This document shows, one piece after another, positions 1 to 9,663 of a DNA stretch of 60,687 nucleotides (position 1 is the first letter of the stretch; each line of letters begins with the position of its first letter). The notes under the pieces were generated by a model. The model did not search any database. It saw only the letters and a program-made list of their open reading frames with translations, and was not told the origin of the DNA. Both the position numbers and the translations under genes were made by a program. Source of the DNA: Bacteroidota bacterium (GTDB lineage Bacteria > Bacteroidota > Bacteroidia > Bacteroidales > F082). Location: positions 1 to 60,687 of the forward strand of contig JAJRQZ010000115.1 of the NCBI GenBank assembly GCA_024279935.1. The letters run 5' to 3'.

Positions 1-1080
1 AAGCCGGCCTTGCCTTCCTGCCAGATAAACTCCGTCTTGAACAAAGTCGCAATTGGTATCCAAGTTGTTTGGTTCGTTTATTACACCTAGATATTGACTA
101 AAATCAAAAGAAATATAGATTTTGTCGTCGGGGCCAAGTTGGAAGGCTCCAATATTATATCCGGGAGAATATCCAATAATAGTTTGGGAGTTGATGATGT
201 CAATCGGTTGCTCTAAATCAAGGTTTACCTGAAAAATTTCATTTTGCCCATTTTCCCTGGCAAAGTATAATCTGTTTTCATCAGGTGAGAACTCAAGACT
301 ATAGGCACCACTATGCCCAATGAAATCAATCGGATTACTTATTACACCTGTTTGAATGTCGAAGTTCAAAAGTTCGAATAACTGGGCAGAACCATGAAGG
401 GCACATGCAATATAATTCCCTTTTGGCGAAGCTTTAAGATATCCGACATAATTGGAGATAGGCTCAGAATGTATTACACCTACTTCGCTAATGATAGGGT
501 TGTTAATGTCAATTCCGCTTTCAGTTACTGAATAGGTATAGAAATTGTCTGATTCTCTTGTGTGTACAATAAACCAATAATCAATTCCATTTATTTTTTT
601 TATTGCTGTAAGTTTTTCAGTAACATTTTCGAGTATGATTTCATTTTTCACGGTGATTTTTCCTAAACCACTGTTATAACTCAAATCAACAATGCTATAC
701 CTCAGTATAGCATTACCGGCATTATAAATTGAGGGGACGGTAATTATGTAATAAATATTTGATGTTCCGGGTTTAGGGATTATAATGGCTGATTGAGTTG
801 ATGAGAAATCGCCTAATAACCCATTTCCGTTTTCCATTATTTGATGGTTTTTATCCCAAACTTTAGTGCCTTCAGTATAGAATAGGATATTGCCAGAATC
901 ATCACATATTGTAGCGCAGCCTTCTCTTGTTGAAAGTGCTCCATCAGTAATTGCAACAGGTGTGCCAGACTTGAAGTCCAAACCTGCATTGTCGCCGAAA
1001 TACCATACGCTTGTTTTCTTCTGAGCAAATGAAGAAACTGAAAATAAGATCAGATATGTTATCAAAGCAATTTTTTTCAT
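1..1080 (-). CDS. Secreted beta-propeller-like T9SS cargo protein (partial, C-terminus outside window)
   Basis: The reading frame is open for 360 codons from an ATG at 1078-1080 to the window edge, so the C-terminus is missing. The product starts with a clear signal peptide (MKKIALITYLILFSVSSFAQ) and continues with VWYFGDNAGLDF, then short blocks such as GNILFYTEGTKVWDKNHQ and SAIIIPKPGTSNIYYI. These blocks are typical of Bacteroidota secreted WD40/YVTN-like propeller proteins that usually end in a gliding-motility type B sorting domain. The sorting tail cannot be seen here, so the T9SS assignment rests on the N-terminal family pattern and on the cargo and PorP genes just downstream on the same strand. 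It lies only 8 bases beyond the stop of the large repeat protein, so the two are probably co-transcribed. The substrate or binding role is unknown. Confidence 0.8.
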   Translation of the reverse strand, partial: MKKIALITYLILFSVSSFAQKKTSVWYFGDNAGLDFKSGTPVAITDGALSTREGCATICDDSGNILFYTEGTKVWDKNHQIMENGNGLLGDFSSTQSAIIIPKPGTSNIYYIITVPSIYNAGNAILRYSIVDLSYNSGLGKITVKNEIILENVTEKLTAIKKINGIDYWFIVHTRESDNFYTYSVTESGIDINNPIISEVGVIHSEPISNYVGYLKASPKGNYIACALHGSAQLFELLNFDIQTGVISNPIDFIGHSGAYSLEFSPDENRLYFARENGQNEIFQVNLDLEQPIDIINSQTIIGYSPGYNIGAFQLGPDDKIYISFDFSQYLGVINEPNNLDTNCDFVQDGVYLAGRQGRL

Positions 1081-1088
1081 AAAGCACC

Positions 1089-4000
1089 CTATCTTAATAG
1101 CGTTATATTTCCTTTATATAATAATTTCTGGCCATCAATACATTTTCCCTTAAGCAAGTACATATATACATCGACTTCCTGGTTTTTCCCTTTAAAGGTG
1201 CCATCCCAACCACTTGATTCATCGTTTGTTTTAAAAACAAGTTCGCCTATCCTATTAAAGACCAATAATTCGAAATCGGCAAAACCGCTACCTCTTGCAA
1301 ACAAAATATCATTTTGTCCGTCATTGTTTGGTGAAAAAGCATTTGGGACGGCAAGGATGCACCTGGGATATTCGTTTAAGCTAATGCTGTCAATACCAAT
1401 ACAACCATCACTAAGAACATTTACCCAAACTATTTCTTGATCACCGTTAACCACGATGGTCTGTGTGGAATCGCCTGTTGACCATATATATGCAGAACCT
1501 GTGTTTCCGGCATCCAGACTGATTGTTTCGTCGAAATGCAAAATGGTGTCGTTGCCTAAATTAACAATTGGTACAGGCTTAGTAACAATGTTTATAGTAT
1601 CAGTTGAGGAGCAGCCATTGGATGCCGTTGCATTTAGCCAGATAACCCCGCTTTCGCGAACTGTAAAGATGCTGTCTGAAGTACCGTCGCTCCAGATATA
1701 TTGTAAGGTGTCGCTAGAAAAAACAATATCCAGTGTATCGCCTTCGCACATCGTTCTGTCATTTCCAAGGTCAACAACAGGGGAGGGGCTCCTGCTAATA
1801 TTTATGCTGTCGGTAAAGGAACAATCAAAAGCATAATGTACGGTTACCCATAAACTATCTTCATCATTGACGTTAAACTGTGAATTAGTGCTTCCGTCCT
1901 GCCATAAAAATGTCGAGTTTTCATCAGTATTGAAATTTTCAGTCCCGATAATTAAGTTATGACCGATGCATAAGGTTGTGTCGGATGGGAAGCCGAATAT
2001 ATATCCAGGGGAATTGTTGAACCACCAACCGGTATTATTTGAGACATCGGTGCTGAATATCCCTGCATAAAATTCTGCGCCTCCCATGGCTTGTATATCC
2101 CTCATCTCTATAAAATCACCACTTGTAACCACTCCTTGAGGAATGCTGATAATTGCCTGAGCCCCATCCTCTTGGGATCGTAATGTTATAGGGAAACAAT
2201 TGTTGCCCCTTATATTGAACTGATTGTTAATCGTTTGAGTAATACCTTCTTCAAGCTCGTATTTATTGCCGGGGTTAAAAGTTAAGATATTGAATTCGTT
2301 TGGGCCGTTGAGCCTGCCGTCATCAATTAGTTTAGCATTATTAAAGAAGTTGACACCTGATATTGCGGCTTCTCCGCTTATTTGGATGTAATTGTTTATT
2401 GTGTTCGAGCCGGAAATATTACAATTCCCATACGCCATTACAGAATCAATAGTATTATAACCATTAATAATTGCGATATCGAACAGCATGGCGTTATGGA
2501 TGTTATGACTTCCATCGATAGTGGAGTTTCCGTTGATGAACAGATATTCGATTTTATCGGAATCAAAAATGCCCCCGGAACCATTTATAAATACCGAATC
2601 AGCAGCGCAATCCCCATGGACTTGACCACTATAATCAAAATATATATTTTTGAAATTTACCAATGTGGACCTATTGAAACCTCTTCCGCTTCCTCCTTCA
2701 AAATATAAGTTATTGTAGTTGAAGGGGCCACCAAAATCAGTTCTGACCACGCAATTAGCATATTTATTAGTGATATTGGAATTTGCTGCAGAAAACGATA
2801 AGTTAACCCCATTGATGAACCATGTTTCAATTCCGGTCCCATCCAGGACGATTTCTGAGCCGTCAATGTTTAGAACACGATTGTTGGTGAAGTTGGTGTA
2901 AAACGACCAACACTCTATGGAATTGGAGTTGCTGATAAACTCTCCGTTGGAGAAAGATATAGTGCTATCAGTAGCGAAATCATCACTTAAAGTCCAATGG
3001 CCATTTATGCCCTGAAAATAAATGTTGTTTTTGAATTTATTGTTTTTGCTGACAATAGTATTTCCATCGTGGGTTGACTCGAAAAAAACTTCACCTAAAA
3101 GGGCCAGAAACATATCGGGGTTTAATGTCAATGAGCCGAAAACCCTTAGGTTATTGGTGTCGGGACTGAAAAACGAAGGAGTGAATTTTGCCCCGGTCCA
3201 GTACATATTATGGCATGTAGCATTACCTATGTCTATCTTGACGCTGTCATTTGCAACTGAAAATGAATTCTCGTCAAAGTGGACATTGTCGATTGGCGAA
3301 GGTATACAATAGCCTCCAAAACCACCTGATGACCCTGACCAATGCAATGAGTCGCTCCAAAAACCACTGTCGCCAACCCAATAGAGGTCTTTGGACAGGC
3401 TCGTGCTGATATTCCAATTGCTGTTGTTCCCCAAGTCAACAGAGTTGAATGCAAGGAAGGGGACTATATTGCCCTCGGCTTTTATATCCCGCAGCGATAC
3501 ATAATTGGCCTCTACTTCTCCGTTTGTTTTATGAATAATAGCCTGTGCTTGATTTTGGTCCGATTGTAATATAATTGGCCCGGTACAAGAGCCATTTATA
3601 TTTAAATTGTTGTTTATGGTTTGTGTTTTTTCATGTTCAAAATAGTATGACCTTGATTTGCTGAGAGTTAAATCGCCGAATTGATTTTCGTCAATAAAAT
3701 CTCCGTCTCCGAGCAAGGTGGCGGTTCTAATGTTGTTGTTTCCAGTAATAATCGATTTGTTGTAAACTATACAGGTATCTATAATGTTGTTTCCATCAAT
3801 AATCGCATTACGGTAAAATAGAGCGGTATCGATATTGTTATCTCCTTCAATATGTCCGTCATCATGAAAATACGCTATTTCCACATTATGCTCCCCACCT
3901 TTCAAGAAACCATCTTTTTTATAAAAAACAGCTGTTTTTATGGTGTCGGAATCATAGATAGCGCCCTTGATTTCAAAAAAAGTAACCGTATCGATTGTGC

Positions 4001-6281
4001 AATCACCATGAACGGCGCCTAGGTCTTCATAAAAATCAACAAGATTGTAAACGCAATAAACGTTGTTTATCAGTTTCGATTCAAGCCCCAAGAACTTAAC
4101 GTTATTATAAACAAGCCTGTCGCCGTTAAAACTCATTATGTCCCCAAGGGGGCCTGTTGAAACCAATAGTGATGAATCCGCGAATAGGCTGAGGTTAAGC
4201 CCGTTTATCGACCAAACCAGATCGTTGTATTTCGACATTGTGATAGTTGATGTGCTTAAATGGAGCTTTCTTGTCGTAGTGTCGGTCGAGGAGAATTTTT
4301 CGCAACTTATATCATTGCCCCCGGTATATATTTCCCCATCCTGATACATGACGTTTTTTAATGTTGTCATGTCATCTGTTAAGCTCCATGAACCATGCTT
4401 TCCTACAAACCATTCATGGTTGATGAAAGTATTCCCTGCTGATGTGATTATGTTTCCTGGATCAGTAGCTTCAAAAAATGTTTCGCCCAAAAACATCCAT
4501 TGCATTTGTGGATTTAATACCAATGAGCCATAAATTCTTATTTTGTTTGATTCCGGACCTTTAATTTTAGCCCCGTTGGTATCTTCCCAGGTCATATCGT
4601 TGCAGACCGCATTTTTTAAATCTACGCTTACTGTCTCGCCTGCGTTGCTGAAGGATGACGAATTAAATATCACATTGTCGATTTCAGTAGGAGGGCAGTA
4701 ACCGCCATTTCCTCCCGAAACAATATCCCAGTGTGATTGGTCGCTCCAGGTGCCTGTACCGTTTACCCAGTATAGGTTCCTGGCACTTGATGTTTGAATA
4801 TCCCAGTTGATGTTATGGCCTAAATCGACGGAATTGTTCGCTTGAAAAGGCGTAACCCCTTCCGCTTTGATGTCTCTTATTGATAGATATTCCCCTCTGA
4901 CATCCTGGTTGCATTTTATAATAGCCTGGCTTCCGTTGGTATCGCAAAGTATCCTTATAGGTTGATTACAAGAACCGTTAATGTTGAACCTCTTGTTGAT
5001 TGTTTGCGTAGTGTTAAAATTGAACTCATAAGTATTTCCGGCGTAAAAACTTAAAGTGTCAAACATATTGTTTCCAAGTAAATATCCATCTCCCATTAGT
5101 TTTGCGTCCAGGATATCGTTGCTGCCAGCAATTACCCCATATTCCGCGATGACAAGTTTTCTTATTATATTTGACTGTGCTACCAAGCCATCCTTGTAAA
5201 AAACAGCACTATCTACCGTATTCGTCCCCTCTATTTTAGATAAACCGTAAAGCAAGGCCGTCCCAATTTCATTATTGCCACTAATGTTTGATGTATTTTT
5301 TCCTATAAAAGTCCCTATTACATGATGCCCCCCGCTAACAATGCCTCCATTATTAAATATAACCTGATTTATCGTATCACTATCGCTAATGCTTCCAACA
5401 CCATTGGTTGTTAAGGTGTTTATTTTACAATTGCCTGATATGGAGCCGTTAAAATCAAAGCTTATGTCATTAAATATTGCATAAACATCCGTATTGGTTA
5501 TGGTGCCGTTTGTCCCATAAAAACTTATGTCGGCATAACGAAAGAGCGAGCCTTCAAGATTCAACATATAATTTTCGATGTTAATGTCGGCTGAAAGGGC
5601 ATCCAAGACGAGGTTCTGGCCATTTAACTGCCATGTGCTTACTTTAATATAGGAACCAGCTAAATCCAATTCCCTAAAGTTGGCTTCGAGGGAGATGAAA
5701 TTACTGCATTCTATTGACTTGTTGTTTGTTGAAAGCGTGCCATTTGTAAGAAAGATGTCTTTGTCTGTTATTAAGCCATCCAAAAGTTGCCATCCGCCAC
5801 CGATACCGATGAATCGTATGTTGTTATTGAAAATATTCCCGGCGCTAATTAATGTTTTGTTTTTTTCTACTGATTCAAAAATAAATTCACCTTCAAAATT
5901 TTGCGACATGTCAGGGCTTAACTCCAGGTTGCCGTAAATCCTGATGCTGGTGGTATCTTTTCCGAATAATTCCGGCTTGTTTCCTGCCGAGCTCCAGTCG
6001 AAATTCCGGCATACGGCATTTTTTAAATTTATAGTTACCGTTCGACCTGCCGACAAAAAAGAATTGTTGTCAAAGAAAACATCATCATCCGGTGTTGGAA
6101 CTTGTGAATGAAGCACTCCTCCTCCTGATGATGTAGCCCAATGGTTAATGTCGGACCAGTAGCCGCTTCCGCCAACCCAATAATAGTTATCCGGGAACAA
6201 CAAGGCCGGAGACATTGTTATCGCTAACATCAAACTTATCGGTAATTTCCTGAACCAATATTTAGGTCTTGCTTTTTTCAT
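1089..6281 (-). CDS. Giant secreted protein with three ~460-residue tandem repeats and a C-terminal type B (CHU_C) T9SS sorting domain
   Basis: The product has about 1730 residues. I chose the ATG at 6281 because the longer reading starts at GTG and overlaps the PorP stop. The N-terminus is a basic leader followed by a hydrophobic stretch (LMLAITMSPALLFP). Three long repeats follow, each opening with a YWV-GSG-WSD-HW block and a GG-C-P-DNV-FD-NSF block (near plus positions 6185, 4770 and 3390). Each repeat is rich in G-N-N-I turns typical of a beta-helix and ends with TINN-N-NGSC and RDIKAEG. After the repeats come two PKD-like segments (CIGHNLIIG, CEGDTLDIVF). The tail has PNAFSPNNDGQND, then VFNRIGELVF and GWDGTFKGK, the gliding-motility-associated C-terminal signal. 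It is therefore probably exported by T9SS and displayed or released. It lies directly downstream of a PorP/SprF gene, a frequent pairing for type B cargo. The ligand is unknown. Confidence 0.88.
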   Translation of the reverse strand: MKKARPKYWFRKLPISLMLAITMSPALLFPDNYYWVGGSGYWSDINHWATSSGGGVLHSQVPTPDDDVFFDNNSFLSAGRTVTINLKNAVCRNFDWSSAGNKPELFGKDTTSIRIYGNLELSPDMSQNFEGEFIFESVEKNKTLISAGNIFNNNIRFIGIGGGWQLLDGLITDKDIFLTNGTLSTNNKSIECSNFISLEANFRELDLAGSYIKVSTWQLNGQNLVLDALSADINIENYMLNLEGSLFRYADISFYGTNGTITNTDVYAIFNDISFDFNGSISGNCKINTLTTNGVGSISDSDTINQVIFNNGGIVSGGHHVIGTFIGKNTSNISGNNEIGTALLYGLSKIEGTNTVDSAVFYKDGLVAQSNIIRKLVIAEYGVIAGSNDILDAKLMGDGYLLGNNMFDTLSFYAGNTYEFNFNTTQTINKRFNINGSCNQPIRILCDTNGSQAIIKCNQDVRGEYLSIRDIKAEGVTPFQANNSVDLGHNINWDIQTSSARNLYWVNGTGTWSDQSHWDIVSGGNGGYCPPTEIDNVIFNSSSFSNAGETVSVDLKNAVCNDMTWEDTNGAKIKGPESNKIRIYGSLVLNPQMQWMFLGETFFEATDPGNIITSAGNTFINHEWFVGKHGSWSLTDDMTTLKNVMYQDGEIYTGGNDISCEKFSSTDTTTRKLHLSTSTITMSKYNDLVWSINGLNLSLFADSSLLVSTGPLGDIMSFNGDRLVYNNVKFLGLESKLINNVYCVYNLVDFYEDLGAVHGDCTIDTVTFFEIKGAIYDSDTIKTAVFYKKDGFLKGGEHNVEIAYFHDDGHIEGDNNIDTALFYRNAIIDGNNIIDTCIVYNKSIITGNNNIRTATLLGDGDFIDENQFGDLTLSKSRSYYFEHEKTQTINNNLNINGSCTGPIILQSDQNQAQAIIHKTNGEVEANYVSLRDIKAEGNIVPFLAFNSVDLGNNSNWNISTSLSKDLYWVGDSGFWSDSLHWSGSSGGFGGYCIPSPIDNVHFDENSFSVANDSVKIDIGNATCHNMYWTGAKFTPSFFSPDTNNLRVFGSLTLNPDMFLALLGEVFFESTHDGNTIVSKNNKFKNNIYFQGINGHWTLSDDFATDSTISFSNGEFISNSNSIECWSFYTNFTNNRVLNIDGSEIVLDGTGIETWFINGVNLSFSAANSNITNKYANCVVRTDFGGPFNYNNLYFEGGSGRGFNRSTLVNFKNIYFDYSGQVHGDCAADSVFINGSGGIFDSDKIEYLFINGNSTIDGSHNIHNAMLFDIAIINGYNTIDSVMAYGNCNISGSNTINNYIQISGEAAISGVNFFNNAKLIDDGRLNGPNEFNILTFNPGNKYELEEGITQTINNQFNIRGNNCFPITLRSQEDGAQAIISIPQGVVTSGDFIEMRDIQAMGGAEFYAGIFSTDVSNNTGWWFNNSPGYIFGFPSDTTLCIGHNLIIGTENFNTDENSTFLWQDGSTNSQFNVNDEDSLWVTVHYAFDCSFTDSINISRSPSPVVDLGNDRTMCEGDTLDIVFSSDTLQYIWSDGTSDSIFTVRESGVIWLNATASNGCSSTDTINIVTKPVPIVNLGNDTILHFDETISLDAGNTGSAYIWSTGDSTQTIVVNGDQEIVWVNVLSDGCIGIDSISLNEYPRCILAVPNAFSPNNDGQNDILFARGSGFADFELLVFNRIGELVFKTNDESSGWDGTFKGKNQEVDVYMYLLKGKCIDGQKLLYKGNITLLR

Positions 6282-6285
6282 AGTT

Positions 6286-7293
6286 TTATTGATAATCACT
6301 GCATTCTAATCCCCTATGGTTTTCATTAAATACTTTTATCAGGCTAATTTCAATTCCACCCATATAATTTGATGCTGCATTTAACTTTGAGATATTAACA
6401 TCATAGCTCATGGCAAGTTTGAAACCGTTATATTTTATACCCATTAATGGGATGATGTCCCTGTTTATACGATACCATAAACCAATTATTAGTTGGACGT
6501 CTCTTTTTGCCAGATTGATATTTGATCCCAAAATGCTTTCGTGGCTTGCTTTTTGCGCAGAATACATAAAACCCGGTTCAATGGTTATGTTGCGTGGGCT
6601 TATTATTAATGCCTCGGCATGGATTATCAATTTCGGGTTTATTCTGTTGTCATTGTCATAGAACGAAGTTCTTGGCTTGTTAACATGGCTCATGCCCGCA
6701 CCTGCCAAAACATAGAGGTTGTTGTTGAGCTTATATTTGATAAGCCCTCCAAAATTAAAGTTTAGGGCGAATATTGAACTTGACGAGAAGTTTTCGTTGT
6801 TTGATGCAGCCGGGTCAAAAATGACCCCGTTCCATTGGTTGTCGAAAACCAGTTTAGATAGGTCCACGGTTCTGTTTATAAACCCAATTGAGAATCCAAG
6901 CGAGGCAGTAAGAGTATTAAACCTGTTAAATCCTCTCGTGAACGAAAGGCTCAACATGCCTGATGAGTTTTGCAGTGCTGCATCCCCGGCTTTGTCGTTG
7001 TATAATAATACACCGAAGCCTATCTGTGATTTTTTTAATTTTTTGACGTCAACTGAACCATCGAAGAAGGCTGAATATGTCCTGTATGGGTCACTAATGC
7101 TCGCCCCTTGGTTTTTGAAATTGGCCCCAGCCCTTAAAAGAGGGCTATCGATATCAGTAATAATTGTTTGCCCTGTAAGAGCGGGGGTGGTAATTTGCGG
7201 CGCATCGTTGAATTGGGAGAAATGGATGTCTTGGGGAAGACCAACTTTTGTTATTGATAGTGTAAATAATAGTATAAGTATCTTATATTTCAT
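6286..7293 (-). CDS. PorP/SprF family type IX secretion system outer-membrane protein
   Basis: The product is about 335 residues with a signal peptide (MKYKILILLFTLSITKVGLPQ), then DIHFSQFNDAPQITTPALTG. This is the DPHFSQFYASPLYLNPALTG-like opening of the PorP/SprF family. The rest is a run of amphipathic beta-strands with FGFGVLLYNDKAGD-type motifs, as expected for an outer-membrane barrel. PorP/SprF paralogues commonly sit beside and support secretion or anchoring of type B T9SS cargo, and here the large repeat protein follows directly. The ATG at 7293 is preferred over a TTG four codons upstream. It is somewhat diverged (TPALTG instead of NPALTG), but the length and opening motif make the family call firm. 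Confidence 0.88.
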   Translation of the reverse strand: MKYKILILLFTLSITKVGLPQDIHFSQFNDAPQITTPALTGQTIITDIDSPLLRAGANFKNQGASISDPYRTYSAFFDGSVDVKKLKKSQIGFGVLLYNDKAGDAALQNSSGMLSLSFTRGFNRFNTLTASLGFSIGFINRTVDLSKLVFDNQWNGVIFDPAASNNENFSSSSIFALNFNFGGLIKYKLNNNLYVLAGAGMSHVNKPRTSFYDNDNRINPKLIIHAEALIISPRNITIEPGFMYSAQKASHESILGSNINLAKRDVQLIIGLWYRINRDIIPLMGIKYNGFKLAMSYDVNISKLNAASNYMGGIEISLIKVFNENHRGLECSDYQ

Positions 7294-7317
7294 TGTTGCT
7301 AACAATAAGGTGCCGAT

Positions 7318-8313
7318 TTAAAGTGTTGTTTTAATAAATTTAGTTTGTAGTAAGGTTTGGTTATTATTGGATACTTCAATAATGTATATTCCATTTTTTA
7401 ATTTTGAAACATCAATTTCCAATTTGTTCTTGGTCATTAAACACAGTTTGCCAACAATATTCCTAACTATAATAGTGAACTCATCCTCTTTTATATCTAA
7501 CTTTAATCGCAATACTTTTGAGGCAGGATTTGGATATATGCTAGTTTCAATGCAAGATGATTTATCAACATTAACAGTCAAGTAGTAAAGTTTTGATATT
7601 TCCGAGTCGGAAAGGCCTCTGTTCCAATATCTAAAATCATCTAGATATCCTTTGTAGAAAAAAGGTGAGGTTTGATCATTAGCGTCCTTTCTTCCAATAT
7701 TTCCACCAGTTCCCACATAACGAAAATAGTATGCCCCTCCTTCATAATAACCTGGTTCTTCAATTCCATTTATATAGATTCGTAAGTCATAAGGACTCCA
7801 AATAACACCAGTTATAAAATACCAAGTATTGCTATTTAATTCAATGTCGCTCTGTTTTGTGAACCTGCTGTTGTGAGAAAATGATACTCCATCACCATAA
7901 CTTAATGCTAGTCTGTTGGAAGAACTAAGATTAAGCCAAACACCTGAATGAGCATATCGGTAAAAATCGTTTGTAAAGAAAACATTATTTTGAGGGATTA
8001 ATGTATCCATTTTTATCCAAAATGAAATAGTTAAAGGAAATTGGGGTTTAAGTTCAGGTTTGTTTGGCAGGATTATTAGGTCGTCAATCCCGTTGAAATA
8101 AACTGCCGAGTTCTGATTTCCGTCATTGTCTTCTGAAAATGAGGCTCTAAATATTTCAGGGTTGTTATCATTGCCGCTATAATCCAGACTGTTTCCATCA
8201 AATTTATAATGAATTAGTAGGCTGTCTTCCAATGTTTGAGAATATATAAAACTTGATAGGAAAAAAAGTAAAAGGGTGATTGGTGCTTTTATATTGTTAA
8301 TTAACTTCTTCAT
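7318..8313 (-). CDS. LamG (concanavalin A-like) secreted protein with type A T9SS sorting tail
   Basis: The product has 331 residues and a signal peptide (ITLLLFFLSSFIYSQ). Residues about 30-245 form a LamG/laminin-G-3-like domain: YKFDGNSLDYSGNDNN near the start, then FNGIDDLIILPNKPELKP, FTISFWIKM-like SFWIKMDTL, and LDDFRYWNRGLSDSEISKLY, the usual closing motif. The C-terminus has SIYPNPASKVLRLKL and ends with NGIYIIEVSNNNQTLLQTKFIK, a classic T9SS type A sorting signal. It is likely secreted and attached to the surface, with carbohydrate or protein binding as the usual role of LamG domains. It lies upstream of the PorP gene on the same strand. No catalytic domain is visible. Confidence 0.88.
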   Translation of the reverse strand: MKKLINNIKAPITLLLFFLSSFIYSQTLEDSLLIHYKFDGNSLDYSGNDNNPEIFRASFSEDNDGNQNSAVYFNGIDDLIILPNKPELKPQFPLTISFWIKMDTLIPQNNVFFTNDFYRYAHSGVWLNLSSSNRLALSYGDGVSFSHNSRFTKQSDIELNSNTWYFITGVIWSPYDLRIYINGIEEPGYYEGGAYYFRYVGTGGNIGRKDANDQTSPFFYKGYLDDFRYWNRGLSDSEISKLYYLTVNVDKSSCIETSIYPNPASKVLRLKLDIKEDEFTIIVRNIVGKLCLMTKNKLEIDVSKLKNGIYIIEVSNNNQTLLQTKFIKTTL

Positions 8314-8400
8314 CGTTTTATTGTTATGGGTAATAACTGTAAAATTAAAAAAAATTAATATATTATAGCCATTTACAACTATATATTTTTTGAAATGTAA

Positions 8401-9594
8401 TTAATTATAAATTGAAAGCAGTCCCCTGCTTAAATTTTCAGCGTTAAAATATTCAAACACAGCCCTTTTGCCCCTTTTGCCCATTTGAATTGATTCAACC
8501 GGGTTACCGTAGATATTATTAACTTTCTCTATGAAATCGTCCACGGAATCCCACTCAAAACTTAATCCACATTTGAAATCATTTACAATGGACTCTTGAG
8601 GTGAACAATTTGAGACGATGATTGGTTTTTCAAAAAGCATGTACTGAAATACTTTGTTAGCGATTCCAGATTCATGTTGAGGGTTCTTTTTAAGCGGAGA
8701 GAGGCAAATGTCGCTGGCTTTAATATAGGAAGGTAAAGTGCTAATATCTTTCCAGGGAAAGTAGATTATAAATTTAGAAATACTTTCTTCGTTTATTTTA
8801 TTTTTAAACCATTCGCTCTCTGCTTTATCAACAGGACCAATTAACAATAATTTAACATTTGGGATAATTTGAGAAAGCTTTTTTAAAGAAGAAAATAATA
8901 AGTCAATTCCTCGCCTCTTTGAAATAGCACCAAAATAAAACAAGATATAACAGTTTTTCTTATCCAAAATGTTCTTGTCTACTTCATAGGATGTTAACTC
9001 ACTAATACTAGGGACATTTGGAAAAACAATAAATTGAGAATTATTTAAAAAGTTATATTTTTTAAGTAAATATTCTTTGAAAAAATCACTCAATACAATT
9101 ATCTTATTTGGGTAAGAAAGGTAACTTTTCTCTTTTATTTTCCATTTATCAGGTCGTATTAAATATTTACTTAAGGGCTTGTGCATCCAGCGATAATAAT
9201 CCACAGCATAAGGATAATTCTCGTGCAAATCTAATGTTGTTTTTATATCTGAGTTTCTGCTAGCGTAATAAGCAGCTTTTGACATGTATAAATCATGAAC
9301 ATGGAGTGCTTCAATTCTATAATCTTTGATAAATGATTTAATCTTAATAGTCCACCAACAACGATATAAGTCAAATGTGTTTGTTAAAGCAAAAAGAATG
9401 TTCTTAAGGTTTTTGTTAAATTTTAAGCGATGAATAGTTATTCCATCAATATTTTTTATTGTATTATTTGTATAATTGCCAAAATTAAAGCATAACACAT
9501 AAACAGAATGTCCATTTTCGCTTAAAATCTTACATTCATTACGTACACGAATGTCATTAGTATATTCATTGTCAACAATAACCCCGATATTCAT
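8401..9594 (-). CDS. Glycosyltransferase family 4 (GT-B fold)
   Basis: The product is 397 residues from the ATG at 9594; a longer reading would start at TTG. The N-terminal half has MNIGVIVDNEYTNDIRVRNE, a GT4-type opening that places the acceptor-binding Rossmann domain, and ALHVHDLYMSKAAYYASR. The C-terminal half has the donor-binding domain: YFGAISKRRGIDLL, LLLIGPV, ASDICLSPLKKNPQHESGIANKVFQYMLFEKPIIVSN. The glutamate in the ESGIANK block is in the expected place for the nucleotide-sugar contact. It is divergent to a flippase gene and lies near a second GT4, so it probably builds a cell-surface glycan. The sugar donor cannot be read from the sequence. Confidence 0.88.
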   Translation of the reverse strand: MNIGVIVDNEYTNDIRVRNECKILSENGHSVYVLCFNFGNYTNNTIKNIDGITIHRLKFNKNLKNILFALTNTFDLYRCWWTIKIKSFIKDYRIEALHVHDLYMSKAAYYASRNSDIKTTLDLHENYPYAVDYYRWMHKPLSKYLIRPDKWKIKEKSYLSYPNKIIVLSDFFKEYLLKKYNFLNNSQFIVFPNVPSISELTSYEVDKNILDKKNCYILFYFGAISKRRGIDLLFSSLKKLSQIIPNVKLLLIGPVDKAESEWFKNKINEESISKFIIYFPWKDISTLPSYIKASDICLSPLKKNPQHESGIANKVFQYMLFEKPIIVSNCSPQESIVNDFKCGLSFEWDSVDDFIEKVNNIYGNPVESIQMGKRGKRAVFEYFNAENLSRGLLSIYN

Positions 9595-9663
9595 ATATAA
9601 GTTATAAAGTTTGAACAAATATAGTTGAATAAACCACTATCTTTGGGTATTTTTTAATTAAAC

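Noticed and set aside
837-1028. 63-residue minus-strand ORF
   Set aside because: Out-of-frame shadow of the partial secreted protein gene that starts at 1080.
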